Shown: piece after piece, positions 52,568 through 61,073 of the stretch | Layout: every line of letters starts with the position of its first letter | How positions within the stretch are numbered: the first letter of the stretch is position 1 | Assembly (NCBI GenBank): GCA_036499395.1 | Contig: DASYDW010000129.1 | Span: forward strand, 186,001 to 250,000 | Length of the DNA: 64,000 bases | Direction of reading: 5' to 3' | DNA from: Pirellulales bacterium | Lineage (GTDB): Bacteria; Planctomycetota; Planctomycetia; Pirellulales; JACPPG01 | Program-made: the position numbers and the translations under genes | The notes under the pieces: generated by a model | The model's database searches: none | The model's input: the letters and a program-made list of their open reading frames with translations, nothing else | What the model was told of the DNA's origin: nothing

Positions 52568-52936
52568 GGCAGGCAGGCTCCTTCCTGGGGGTCACAGGTC
52601 GGCATCTCGGGCAGGTGACAAGAGGTCGCGTAATTGACCTCCGGCCACGGGCGAGTCGAAGCCGGCGGGAGCGGCAGCGACGATTACGGCCCAACAACAA
52701 TCTCGGCCACGCGCGCATTTCTGGGTTAGACTTTGTATGCCGGATTTCTCAATCGACGGAAGTCTGCGGCTGGTAAGGAGAAAGCCGCCTGTGAAGCCTT
52801 CCGGACAACCGGTATAATCGCTACGGTCACGCGCACCGTCAGGCTCGGTTTTCGGCAAGGACACTCCAGGCCGCACGGTCGCCGTTAGTTGGCCCATCTT
52901 CTCATTCGGTTTCCCGCGCAAAGGCGGAGGTTAGCG
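52568..52936. other. Divergent region upstream of the topoisomerase VI operon
   Basis: This 369-bp region separates the small exported protein gene (minus) from top6B (plus). The ggagg at 52926-52930 is the top6B ribosome binding site. No frame or repeat of interest was seen; promoters for both directions are expected here. Confidence 0.4.
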
Positions 52937-55120
52937 TTGTCACGCGTAAAGCCCAGGAAGGCCTCTACACATCCCTCCCGCAATGGGGCGTCGGAAGACG
53001 TCCCCGCCGAGTCGACGGACGACACGGACGTAGCGGAAATCGAAGAAACCAATGGTCACGCCGAAGTAGCGGAGGAAGCTGAGAAGCCTTCCCGGCCTTC
53101 CGGCCGTCGTCGGGCCACGGCCGAGACAATGGCCGCCAGCCAGCGTGACATCTCGGTCAGCGAATTCTTCGCCAAGAACCGGCACCTGCTGGGGTTCGAC
53201 AACCCGCGCAAGGCTCTGCTGACGACCGTCAAAGAGGCTGTCGACAACTCGCTGGACGCCTGTGAAGAGGCAGGCATCCTGCCCGAGATCTGGGTCCATA
53301 TCCAGCAGACCGGGCCGTCGCGCTTCAAGGTCGGTGTGCAGGACAACGGGCCGGGAATTCTCAAGGCGCAAATCGCGAACATTTTCGGCAAGCTGCTGTA
53401 CGGTTCGAAATTTCACCGCCTGCGGATGAGCCGCGGCCAGCAAGGCATCGGCATCAGCGCCGCCGGCATGTACGGCGTGCTGACCACCGGCAAGCCGGTA
53501 AAGATCATCTCCAAGGTCTCGGCCAAGAAGCCGGCCCACTACTTCGAAATCCAGATCGATACCAAGAAAAACAAGCCCGAGATCCTCAACGGCAAAGGGG
53601 AAGGCGTAGACATCCCGCCGGGCGAGGCCGGTGCCGCAGCGATCGAGAAGCACGGCATCGAATGGGTTCCGCAAGATAGCGGCACGCGCGTCACGATCGA
53701 ACTTGAAGCCCGTTACACGCGCGGCCGCGGCAGCGTTGATGACTATCTGGAACAGACCGCAATCGCGAACCCGCACGCCACGTTCCACTACATCGATCCC
53801 GAAGATCAGCCGCACGATTACCCACGCTCGGCCGACACGCTGCCGATCGAGCCGAAGGAGATCAAGCCTCATCCGTACGGCATCGAGCTAGGCATGCTGC
53901 TGACGATGCTCAAGGACGGCAAAGCGCCGACGCTGTCGCAATTCTTGACCGGCAGTTTTTCTCGCGTCAGCTCGCTAGTGGCGCGGAAGATTTGCGAGAC
54001 GGCCAAGCTTTCCGTTCGTGCCCATCCGCATCGCATTGGCCGGCACGAGGCTGACTCGCTGTTTCAAGCGATCCAGCAGACCAAGATCAGCGCGCCGGCC
54101 ACGGATTGCCTCTCGCCGATCGGCGAGGAGCGATTACTCCAAGGGCTGCACCACGTCGTGCCCGCCGAGTTCTACGTTGCCGCGACGCGGCCGCCGTCGG
54201 TCTACCGCGGCAATCCGTTCCAGATCGAAATTGGCCTGGCCTACGGCGGTAGTTCGATCGCGCAGAAGATTTCGCTCGAAGCGCTGACCGAGCTGTTGGC
54301 CGAGAGCGATGCCCGCACTCTGCGGCAGTTTTTGATTAGCACGTTTTCCGGTTTTGGCGCCGACGCGGCTGATCGCACGTTGACCGAGGCCGAACTGGGC
54401 ACGCGCACCACGCCCGGCAAGCTAAAGGCCAAGGACATCGCCAAGCTGCATGAAACGCTGCGCAGCGTGAACGTCGAAGATGGCCAGACAATGAATGTGT
54501 TGCGATACGCCAACCGCGTGCCGTTGCAATTTCAGCCTGCCGCCTGCGCGATCACGCAATCCATTTTGGGAATGAACTGGCGCAGCTACGGGCTGAGCCA
54601 GTCGCGCGGCTCGCTGCCGTCCGGCCCAATCACGATTCTCGCTCACATCGCCAGCGTGTGGGTACCGTTTACCAGTGAATCGAAAGAGGCTGTGGCCAGT
54701 TACCCGGAAATTCAAAAAGAATTGCGCCTGGGACTGCAGGCCGTGGGGCGCAAGCTGGGTATGTATATGCGCCGTCGCATGCGGGTTAAGCAGGAAGGAG
54801 AACGACGCAACATTTTCCTGCGCTACCTGGGCGAGGTCGCTGGCGCGGTTCAAGTGATTAACGGCACCGACCGCGAAGAGCTCTACAACCAGCTAGTCGC
54901 CGTGGCGAAGCGCAAGACGGCCGAGGCCGACGTCACGCTCGATGAAAGCGGCAAGCCGGTTGTCGAGGAGGAAGAAGATTTCGGCGACAACGTGCTGATC
55001 ATCGAACCCGGGACCGTACCCGGAGCAGCCAAAGCGGCGAAGCCCGAGGCAGCAGAGCAAGATGCGGCGGCGACGGAGAAGACAGCCCCGAAGGCGACGA
55101 AAAAGCGCAAGGGTGGTTGA
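52937..55120 (+). CDS. top6B: DNA topoisomerase VI subunit B
   Basis: The start is TTG 52937, with ggagg (52926-52930) six bases upstream, giving 727 residues. The first about 75 residues are acidic and low complexity. The GHKL ATPase follows: [22 protein letters not shown] and [21 protein letters not shown]. The transducer region includes TYPEIQ-like [19 protein letters not shown] and [20 protein letters not shown]. The C-terminus is Lys-rich. Topo VI is an archaeal-type ATP-dependent DNA gyrase relative that decatenates and relaxes DNA. It is the first gene of a cluster with top6A. Confidence 0.95.
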   Translation: MSRVKPRKASTHPSRNGASEDVPAESTDDTDVAEIEETNGHAEVAEEAEKPSRPSGRRRATAETMAASQRDISVSEFFAKNRHLLGFDNPRKALLTTVKEAVDNSLDACEEAGILPEIWVHIQQTGPSRFKVGVQDNGPGILKAQIANIFGKLLYGSKFHRLRMSRGQQGIGISAAGMYGVLTTGKPVKIISKVSAKKPAHYFEIQIDTKKNKPEILNGKGEGVDIPPGEAGAAAIEKHGIEWVPQDSGTRVTIELEARYTRGRGSVDDYLEQTAIANPHATFHYIDPEDQPHDYPRSADTLPIEPKEIKPHPYGIELGMLLTMLKDGKAPTLSQFLTGSFSRVSSLVARKICETAKLSVRAHPHRIGRHEADSLFQAIQQTKISAPATDCLSPIGEERLLQGLHHVVPAEFYVAATRPPSVYRGNPFQIEIGLAYGGSSIAQKISLEALTELLAESDARTLRQFLISTFSGFGADAADRTLTEAELGTRTTPGKLKAKDIAKLHETLRSVNVEDGQTMNVLRYANRVPLQFQPAACAITQSILGMNWRSYGLSQSRGSLPSGPITILAHIASVWVPFTSESKEAVASYPEIQKELRLGLQAVGRKLGMYMRRRMRVKQEGERRNIFLRYLGEVAGAVQVINGTDREELYNQLVAVAKRKTAEADVTLDESGKPVVEEEEDFGDNVLIIEPGTVPGAAKAAKPEAAEQDAAATEKTAPKATKKRKGG

Positions 55121-55158
55121 GATACTCTCGCCGGCGCCATAAACCACGGGGCGGAACG

Positions 55159-55512
55159 ATGACGATATCGAGCCGTACACCGGAAGGAGAGCCCAACCGT
55201 TGTCCGATCTGCGGCAAGGATTGCACCATCGAGCCCTCGTGGCCTTCGGGCGACGCCCCCTGTCCGAGGTGTGGTCATTTGCTGTGGTGGTTTCAGGAGC
55301 ATTTGTCCGGTCCACTGGCGACCGAGCGGGAAGCAGTCACCGCAGATTTCCGAATCGATGATGGGGGGCGCGACTCACTCGAAATGGTCGAACTTGTGAT
55401 GGAGCTGGAAGAGGAGTTCGACATTAACATTGCGGAAGAAGACGCGCAAAACATTCAAACAATTGGCGACGCCATTCGTTATATCGAATCGCGCAGAAAC
55501 AAAGACAGCTAA
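55159..55512 (+). CDS. Zinc-ribbon/acyl-carrier-like protein between topoisomerase VI subunits
   Basis: The ATG at 55159 gives 117 residues. A zinc ribbon (C15PIC18 and C35PRC38) occupies residues 14-45. A linker follows, then a carrier domain, residues 60-112, with D72-S73-L of [19 protein letters not shown] and [14 protein letters not shown]. Ser73 is in the phosphopantetheine-attachment position. Helix I of a standard ACP appears shortened. Position between top6B (38 bp upstream) and top6A (31 bp downstream) implies cotranscription. Function is unknown; no comparable protein was recalled. Confidence 0.8.
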   Translation: MTISSRTPEGEPNRCPICGKDCTIEPSWPSGDAPCPRCGHLLWWFQEHLSGPLATEREAVTADFRIDDGGRDSLEMVELVMELEEEFDINIAEEDAQNIQTIGDAIRYIESRRNKDS

Positions 55513-55543
55513 GCACTAACGGACTGAACCCGAGAATTCGATC

Positions 55544-56701
55544 ATGGCTAAACGCCCCCCTCGCCGCACCGCCGGCGCCACGACCCCTGCCAAACCGGTC
55601 GCTCTGAACGAGCGCGACAAGAAGACGATGGGCCAGTTGGTCGGCATGGCCGACGTGGTCACCGCCACGGCCGCCAAGAAGCGAGAACCGCACCTCGATA
55701 TTCCGGCCCGCGCGCTGTCGAACGTCAAGTACAACAAGACGAAACGGTTTGTCGAGATGGGTTCGAACACGAACCGCCGGCAGTTGTTCAACCTGTCGCA
55801 GGCCAAGGCCTACATGCAGACCATGCTCGTGGCCAGCGGCTGCAAGGAGTTGATCGAGCAAGGCAAGACACTCAGCCTGCGTGGATTGTTCTACAAGAAC
55901 AAGCACTCGATCGAAGGCGTCAAAGAAGAGACTTTCGACGAGCAGGGCGAATCCGACACGATCATCGAGGACGTGGAAGTAACGGTCAACGCCCTGCGCG
56001 AAGAGCTGCATCTGTACGCCGAAAAGCGCGGCGACATGGTTGGCCCCCTGGTCATCGAAGATAAAGGGGACGAGATCGATTGTGCCCGAATGGGCTCAGG
56101 CGGTTACGGCGTGCCGTCGATCGTCGAGCCGGACGTCATCAAGTTCAAGAAATGCGACGCCAAGTTCATCCTGCATGTCGAAAAAGGAACGGTCTGGCAG
56201 CGTTTCAACGAAGACAGATTCTGGAAGAAGCATAATTGCCTGCTGACTCACGGCGCCGGCCAGCCGACGCGTGGCGTGCGGCGCATGCTCTATCGCCTGC
56301 ACAACGAGCTTAAGCTGCCGATCTACTGCCTGCTGGATAACGACCCTTGGGGTTATTACATCTATAGCGTTCTGAAGCAGGGATCGATCAATCTGGCCTT
56401 TGAATCGAAGCGAATGGCCATCCCCGACGCGCGCTATTTAGGATTGCGCTCGATCGACCTGGAACGCTGCCAGCTTTCGAACAGCGTGCGGATCAACCTC
56501 AACGACAATGACCGCAAGCGCGCCAAGCAGATCGCGGATTATCCGTGGTTCGCCGGCAAGAAGGCGTGGCAAAAAGAGATCAGCAAGATGCTCGACAACG
56601 GCTTCAAGCTGGAAGTCGAGTCATTGATCTCGAAAGGCATCAGCTACGTCACTGAGGAATACGTCCCGCAACGCCTGGCAGAGCAGGATTGGCTGGATTA
56701 A
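55544..56701 (+). CDS. top6A: DNA topoisomerase VI subunit A (Spo11-like)
   Basis: This 385-residue protein carries a winged-helix domain with the catalytic tyrosine Y117 in LSLRGLFYKNKHS (the archaeal form often has YY; here FY). The Toprim domain shows E213 in LHVEKGTVW, GQPTRGVRRML and the metal motif D265-N-D267-PWGYYIY. It cleaves DNA with a 5' phosphotyrosyl link and works with Top6B as an A2B2 complex. It is 31 bp downstream of the carrier-like gene and followed by the ParD-like gene. Confidence 0.95.
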   Translation: MAKRPPRRTAGATTPAKPVALNERDKKTMGQLVGMADVVTATAAKKREPHLDIPARALSNVKYNKTKRFVEMGSNTNRRQLFNLSQAKAYMQTMLVASGCKELIEQGKTLSLRGLFYKNKHSIEGVKEETFDEQGESDTIIEDVEVTVNALREELHLYAEKRGDMVGPLVIEDKGDEIDCARMGSGGYGVPSIVEPDVIKFKKCDAKFILHVEKGTVWQRFNEDRFWKKHNCLLTHGAGQPTRGVRRMLYRLHNELKLPIYCLLDNDPWGYYIYSVLKQGSINLAFESKRMAIPDARYLGLRSIDLERCQLSNSVRINLNDNDRKRAKQIADYPWFAGKKAWQKEISKMLDNGFKLEVESLISKGISYVTEEYVPQRLAEQDWLD

Positions 56702-56759
56702 TGCTGGCTCTGCCGTGGGAGCGATGACCGGTGATCGATTGCAACAATACCGAGCCGTA

Positions 56760-56800
56760 GCGTACGATGAATACCTGGAGGAACTCGCCATGTCGTACGC
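56760..56800 (+). promoter_or_regulatory. Inverted repeat around the parD start (gcgtacga / tcgtacgc)
   Basis: The 8-bp perfect inverted repeat at 56760-56767 and 56793-56800 brackets the ribosome binding site (tggagga, 56776-56782) and the ATG at 56790. In RNA it could form a hairpin that holds the start region in its loop. In DNA it could be a binding site for the ParD-like protein. Which of these applies is not known. Confidence 0.45.
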
Positions 56801-57035
56801 ATTCCCGCCGGAACTCGATCGTCTCGTCAATGAACGGATGGCTACCGGCTTGTACACCTCGCAGGAGGAATTGCTCGTCGATGCGTTGCGTGCTTTAGAG
56901 GAACTGGATTCTCGCCATCGCGAACTGCGTGACGAAGTTCAGCGTCGAGTTGCCAAATCCGGAAAGGGGCTATCGGCACCCCTTGATGTCGAAGGAATAA
57001 TGGCCGCCGGCCGTCGCATGCTGAGTGCAGAATAG
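56790..57035 (+). CDS. parD: ParD-like antitoxin
   Basis: The ATG at 56790, with tggagga seven bases upstream, gives 81 residues; a longer frame from 56715 is unsupported. The N-terminal FPPELDRLVNERMATGLYTS and EELLVDALRALEELDSRHREL fit a ribbon-helix-helix DNA-binding domain followed by helices. The tail VEGIMAAGRRMLSAE is probably toxin-binding. It overlaps nothing and the toxin gene starts eight bases after its stop, the usual order. It likely represses its own promoter together with the toxin. Confidence 0.78.
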   Translation: MSYAFPPELDRLVNERMATGLYTSQEELLVDALRALEELDSRHRELRDEVQRRVAKSGKGLSAPLDVEGIMAAGRRMLSAE

Positions 57036-57043
57036 CTCGAAGT

Positions 57044-57349
57044 ATGGCTCGCGCGATATTTCTTCCTGACGCGAGTCAAGATGTGCTGGATATCTGGCAT
57101 CACGTCGCCAGCCAGCACAACGATCTCACGGCCGCGGACAATATTTTGCTCGGCATTCGTACGGCTGCTGATCGCTACGCAATTCATCCCGAGCTCGGAC
57201 AATTACGCTCGGATCTAGCGCCCAACGTTCGTTGCTTCGTCGTGAAATCGATTGTCGTTTTTTACGTGCCCGTGAACGAAGGAATCGAAGTCCTTCAAGT
57301 GATTCACGGAGCCCGCGATGTGTCACAAAGATTCCGCGGGGCGCCTTAG
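57044..57349 (+). CDS. parE: ParE/RelE-type toxin
   Basis: This 101-residue protein has the ParE order: FLPDASQDVLDIWHHVASQ, NILLGIRTAADRYAIHPELG, then SDLAPNVRCFVVKSIVVFY and IEVLQVIHGARDVSQRFRG. It should fold as the RelE/ParE barrel-like toxin. ParE members inhibit DNA gyrase, and RelE members cut mRNA; the pattern here favours ParE. Its place directly behind a type IIB topoisomerase gene is notable. It is tightly spaced after the antitoxin gene. Confidence 0.8.
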   Translation: MARAIFLPDASQDVLDIWHHVASQHNDLTAADNILLGIRTAADRYAIHPELGQLRSDLAPNVRCFVVKSIVVFYVPVNEGIEVLQVIHGARDVSQRFRGAP

Positions 57350-57436
57350 AGTGAACCCAGAGAGCAGTCCGAAACAGGCAAACACGAAAAGAGAACATTG
57401 TCGGGAGAGTCTGTCAGTAACCACAGAACTCCCGCA

Positions 57437-57775
57437 TCACTTCCCCTTCACCGGCTTGCCGATGTCGATCACCCGTTCGCACGCCACGGCCGGCATTACG
57501 AAAATCTTGCCGTCTCCCATGCGGCCCGTGCGGGCGACCTCCACGATACGGCGCGTGATCTCTTCAACGCGCGCATCCTCAACCCACAGATTAATCTCGA
57601 CCTTGGGGAGGAAAGCCAGCGAGTATTCGCTGCCGGCGTATTGATCGAGATAGTTCTTCTGCCGGCCGTATCCTTTGACCTCGCGGACGCTGACCGCCTC
57701 GAGCGGGGCCCGCTTCAGTCCTTCGAGGACTTTCTCAACCAGGTACGGTTTGACGATCGCGACAACCTGCTTCAC
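57437..57775 (-). CDS. glnB: PII nitrogen regulatory protein
   Basis: This 112-residue PII protein starts at GTG 57775. MKQVVAIVKPYLVEKVLEGL and SVREVKGYGRQKNY are the family signature. The T-loop keeps the uridylylation-type Tyr in QYAGSEYSLAFLPK, and the C-terminal signature is TGRMGDGKIFVMPAV. It senses ATP/ADP and 2-oxoglutarate and controls nitrogen assimilation. The usual partners amtB or glnA are not in the window; its neighbours are a ParE-like gene (convergent) and a ferredoxin gene. Confidence 0.95.
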   Translation of the reverse strand: MKQVVAIVKPYLVEKVLEGLKRAPLEAVSVREVKGYGRQKNYLDQYAGSEYSLAFLPKVEINLWVEDARVEEITRRIVEVARTGRMGDGKIFVMPAVACERVIDIGKPVKGK

Positions 57776-57888
57776 GGCGCCTCACTCCGAAGAATCGCTT
57801 AGCGCATGTACGTGCCAAGACTTAACGCGATGCAAATGTCACGGCTGGATTGGCCAGCACCAACACTTCAACGCCTGAGCGGAATTGC

Positions 57889-58275
57889 CTAGCTGAAAAA
57901 GTTATCGCCCGTCATATTCAAATCGGGCCGTGTCACCACGTCCATATCGCCGTTGACCTGCGTGCGGCAGGCCAGCCGCATCTTGTCTTCGTTGCCAATG
58001 AACGCGAACAAGGCCGGCGTCAGCGGGTTGTATTTGCACGTGAACGTTTCGACCATGCCCATCGGGCTGGCGTTTTCCGTCCCTTTGGTGATCAACACCC
58101 GGCAGGTGCCGCAATGGCCGAAGCCGTGACAGTTGACGATCTCGTTCAGTTTCGCGCCGTAACCATTCAGCCCGTTGTAGAGCTTGATTCCGGCTTTCAT
58201 CGCTTCCGCGCGAAGATTGGCCCCTGCGGGGACTTGTACCTGCTTCTTCTCGTTGACGAAATTGACGATTGGCAT
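57889..58275 (-). CDS. 2Fe-2S ferredoxin
   Basis: This 128-residue protein has the plant/adrenodoxin-type iron-sulfur motif: VNCHGFGHCGTCRVLI (C-x5-C-x2-C) and a fourth Cys in RLACRTQVNGDMDV. A beta-grasp N-terminus (VNFVNEKKQVQVPAGANL) precedes it. The spacing is typical of ferredoxins serving monooxygenases or other electron acceptors. The C-terminal tail (TRPDLNMTGDNFF) extends slightly beyond the usual end. Its redox partner is not in the immediate neighbourhood. Confidence 0.9.
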   Translation of the reverse strand: MPIVNFVNEKKQVQVPAGANLRAEAMKAGIKLYNGLNGYGAKLNEIVNCHGFGHCGTCRVLITKGTENASPMGMVETFTCKYNPLTPALFAFIGNEDKMRLACRTQVNGDMDVVTRPDLNMTGDNFFS

Positions 58276-58606
58276 CCCAAAACCCTGGTCGAGAAAATGG
58301 AAACGGACAGGCCTTCTTTGTGGCGCGGGCGATTTGTTCGGGCGACAATCCAGTGCCCGGCTTCCCCACCGACGGCAGAGGTACCAGGTTGACCCGGATT
58401 ATCCCGCTACTCTAGCGTAACGCGCCCTGCGGGGGAACCACAGGGGCCGCAGGATTCCGCTCTGCAGCCCCGTTTCGGCGCCCCGCCCGCAGCGAGAAAA
58501 ATAAAAAACGGCACCGGCCGCTCGTGGCGACCGATGCCGTTCGTGGTTAACTCAATCGAAAGCATGCGGCAGGGGCAGATCTCCCCGCCTTTGCGCCGGG
58601 GGAACG
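58276..58606. other. Intergenic region with terminator of the 58607 gene
   Basis: This 331-bp gap contains the terminator at 58507-58541. The rest, upstream of the ferredoxin gene, shows no coding frame or RNA gene; a promoter for the ferredoxin gene is expected on the left side. Confidence 0.45.
58507..58541 (-). terminator. Intrinsic terminator (minus strand)
   Basis: A 15-position stem (aacggcaccggccgc / gcgaccgatgccgtt, with two G-U pairs on the RNA) and a 5-nt loop is followed on the minus strand by TTTTTATTTTTCT. It lies 66 bp past the stop of the large exported protein gene at 58607. Confidence 0.8.
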
Positions 58607-60289
58607 TTAAAACGCGCCCAGACCGCTTTGGGCCGCGGCCAGCTTCACGGCCGAGCCGATGATCTTGAGGATCCCCTCTTCCGCCTCGAGGCGATAGAGC
58701 GAACCGTTCTTGATCGGCTGAGCGGTCAACTGGATCTTGTCCTTGCCGCTCTCCTTCAGCGTGGCCGCCATGGCACCCAGGATCGGGTTGGCGTCCTCGG
58801 TCTTCGACATCAACTTCAGGATCGGAGCCAGCGAAACGGTCAATTCGAACGGCTTGTCGGTCGTTTCCTTCACGCCCTCCGACTTGTCGACGACTTTCTT
58901 GATCGTCTCGATGCCCTTGTCGCCGATCGCCAGGAAAGCGCTTTCCTTGCCGACACCAACGGTCACCGTAATCTTGTCGCCGAACAATTCTTCCAACGCG
59001 TCGGCGTTATCGTCGTCTTCCGGCACGTCAAACGTGACCGTGTGGAACGTGATGGCCTTGTGCTTGTCGGCGTTCAGCTTGATCGCGTCGGCCGGGATGC
59101 CCGCATCCTGCTTAGCCAGGTCAGCCAGCTTTTTGACGACGCCGTCCAAACGGCTGGCGTCCGTCACCAGGCCACCGACGGCCACGGTAAAGGGGCCGTC
59201 GCCGACAACAACCGCACCGCCGTTGAACAGGCCTTGCTTGACCGTGTCTTGCAGCACGTCGATCACCTGTCCGACGACGTCCTTGACCGTCCCCTTGATC
59301 TTGTCGCTGCCGAAATCCTGATCGTCCAGCGACGACATGACCTGCGAACGCAGCGAGCTCACCATCATCAACGCCTGATCGGTGTTCTCAGGTGCGGACT
59401 TGCTGTTGACGTGCATGGTCGCGACGGCGTCCGGCAACAAGAAGCCGGCAAACTTCGACGGAGGAGCCGGCAGCGAAACCATCTGCTTGGCCGTGGGCGT
59501 TCCCTCGGCGGCGGTCAGCGAAAGGTCGAGGTAAGTGCGGCGTGCGCCCTCGTCGATCTGCAGGCCTAGCGTGACTTCGTCCAGTTCGTTCAGCGTCGTG
59601 ACTAGCGTGTCCATCTGTTGCTGGGTCATCTTCGAGCGCTCTTCGTACTGCGCGTCGGTTTCATCCGGACCCTGCTCCAGGCTCCCCTCGACACCCATCT
59701 TGATCTGGTCGATCGCCAATTGGCGGAAGACCTCAGGAATGTTCTGCACGTTCAGGCGCACGGCGACGTCGTACTGCTTGTCCAGCCCGCCCAACAGCGC
59801 GACCGGATCCTTCGGCAGGCTCGAGAAGCTGGCCGCGTCCTGGCTGATGTACGCGAAGCCGTTGTGCTCCTTCATGTAGAGCGGAATCGGCAGCCCGGCT
59901 TGAATCTTGTAGACGCCGTCTTCCTGATCCGGATCACCCAAGAAGCCGGATAGCGCGTCGAGCAGCTTCTTCAGGTCCGTGACCGGGATGAAGCCGAGCA
60001 ATTGAAAGCTCAGACCATCGGTGCTGGCGGCCAGACCCCACGGCTTGGTCTTGTCGAGACCCGCCAGACCCTGCCCTTGCGTGAAGAAGGTGATCATTCC
60101 TTCCAGGTTCTTGGCCAGGTCCGGGCTGTCGGACAGCTTTCCGACAAAGGCCAGGTCGTCCAACACGCGCTGGTAACCAGCGATCGAGACAACCAGGATC
60201 GGCTTCATGTCTCCCTGGGCAGCGGCACGGCTGGCCGAGCCGGCCAGCAGCAGCGCGACGGCAATCGTCGAAAGTAACGTCTTCTTCAC
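58607..60289 (-). CDS. Large exported hypothetical protein
   Basis: The GTG at 60289 follows TTGGAGA and gives 560 residues with a signal peptide (TLLSTIAVALLLAGSASRAAAQ). Upstream in-frame starts would bury it. The mature protein begins MKPILVVSIAGYQRVLDDLAFVG, a segment recalled from planctomycete exported proteins of unknown function. Later parts are alternating strands and helices with repeated VAVRLNVQNIPE and VAVGGLVTDASRLDGV motifs. No enzyme family is recognised. The strong terminator and RBS point to good expression. Confidence 0.8.
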   Translation of the reverse strand: MKKTLLSTIAVALLLAGSASRAAAQGDMKPILVVSIAGYQRVLDDLAFVGKLSDSPDLAKNLEGMITFFTQGQGLAGLDKTKPWGLAASTDGLSFQLLGFIPVTDLKKLLDALSGFLGDPDQEDGVYKIQAGLPIPLYMKEHNGFAYISQDAASFSSLPKDPVALLGGLDKQYDVAVRLNVQNIPEVFRQLAIDQIKMGVEGSLEQGPDETDAQYEERSKMTQQQMDTLVTTLNELDEVTLGLQIDEGARRTYLDLSLTAAEGTPTAKQMVSLPAPPSKFAGFLLPDAVATMHVNSKSAPENTDQALMMVSSLRSQVMSSLDDQDFGSDKIKGTVKDVVGQVIDVLQDTVKQGLFNGGAVVVGDGPFTVAVGGLVTDASRLDGVVKKLADLAKQDAGIPADAIKLNADKHKAITFHTVTFDVPEDDDNADALEELFGDKITVTVGVGKESAFLAIGDKGIETIKKVVDKSEGVKETTDKPFELTVSLAPILKLMSKTEDANPILGAMAATLKESGKDKIQLTAQPIKNGSLYRLEAEEGILKIIGSAVKLAAAQSGLGAF

Positions 60290-60729
60290 GGCAATAGTCT
60301 CCAATGGTTTACGAGCGAATATTGTGAGCGGGCGAATGATTCGCGACCGCGCGCCGATTCCGAAAGCCCGGCCTATATACCCGGCGAAAGGAGCATTGGT
60401 TTTAGCGAATATTCCGGCCCATGCTACCGGCGCAAGCGAAAAAAGGGGCCATCCGGCCCACAAACTTAGGTCGTGTTTCGGGGGCCGGGACAACAGCGCA
60501 GACCGGTTCCTCGCAAGGCACTTCGGCGACGTGTGGCACCCGCGGTCGATTGCTGGCGCCTAGGCCCCCTGATTGGAGATCAGGACAGGAAACCGCAGGC
60601 GTGCAGGGGCAGCACGGAAGAATTACTGCCCCGAGAGGAAATCGCTCGGGTTGAGTATCCGGCCCGCCGGCCCGGCAACTTCAAGCGTCGCAAAGGTTCA
60701 AGCGTCGCAGAGCCGGGCCATGACGCACT
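60290..60729. other. Intergenic region between infA and the large exported protein gene
   Basis: This 440-bp gap holds the promoter region of the 58607 gene on the left. Near infA it has a direct repeat of ttcaagcgtcgca (60680-60692 and 60697-60709) bracketed by ggcccggc / gccgggcc (60669-60676, 60712-60719). No T-run follows, so it is not clearly a terminator. No gene was found. Confidence 0.4.
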
Positions 60730-60951
60730 TTAGCGCTCGCGAAACGTGATGCGTCCCTTAGTCAGGTCGTACGGCGAGAGCTCGACCCGCACCTTATCTC
60801 CAGGCACGATACGAATGAAGTTTTTGCGCATCCGCCCTGCGACGTGGGCAATCACGGTGTGGCCGCCATCTAGCGTCACGCGAAATCGCGTATTGGCCAA
60901 CGCCTGGGTGACGACCCCTTCGACCTCTAAAGCTTCTTCTTTTTCCGCCAT
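60730..60951 (-). CDS. infA: Translation initiation factor IF-1
   Basis: This 73-residue protein is a single OB-fold domain, the standard length of IF-1. It starts [18 protein letters not shown] and contains [38 protein letters not shown] and [13 protein letters not shown]. It binds the 30S subunit A site during initiation. A CGGAG ribosome binding site is upstream. It is not in a ribosomal protein operon here, unlike in many bacteria. Confidence 0.96.
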   Translation of the reverse strand: MAEKEEALEVEGVVTQALANTRFRVTLDGGHTVIAHVAGRMRKNFIRIVPGDKVRVELSPYDLTKGRITFRER

Positions 60952-61073
60952 ACACCACTCCGAAAAACGACCTGGAAAACGACCGGCCCGCCCGCCGCGA
61001 GAGATGCAATATCATACCCCAGCCGGAAGGGGCGTCTAGCATGAATAGGCCGGCAATTGGGCCTGAAGCTTCA

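Noticed and set aside
57802-57818. Sigma-54-like promoter (ttggcacgtacatgcgc on the minus strand) upstream of glnB
   Set aside because: The GG and GC elements are 9 (or 11) bases apart rather than 10, so the required spacing is not met, although glnB would be a plausible target.
60669-60719. Terminator for infA
   Set aside because: The 8-bp inverted pair has a long interior and no T-run on the minus strand.
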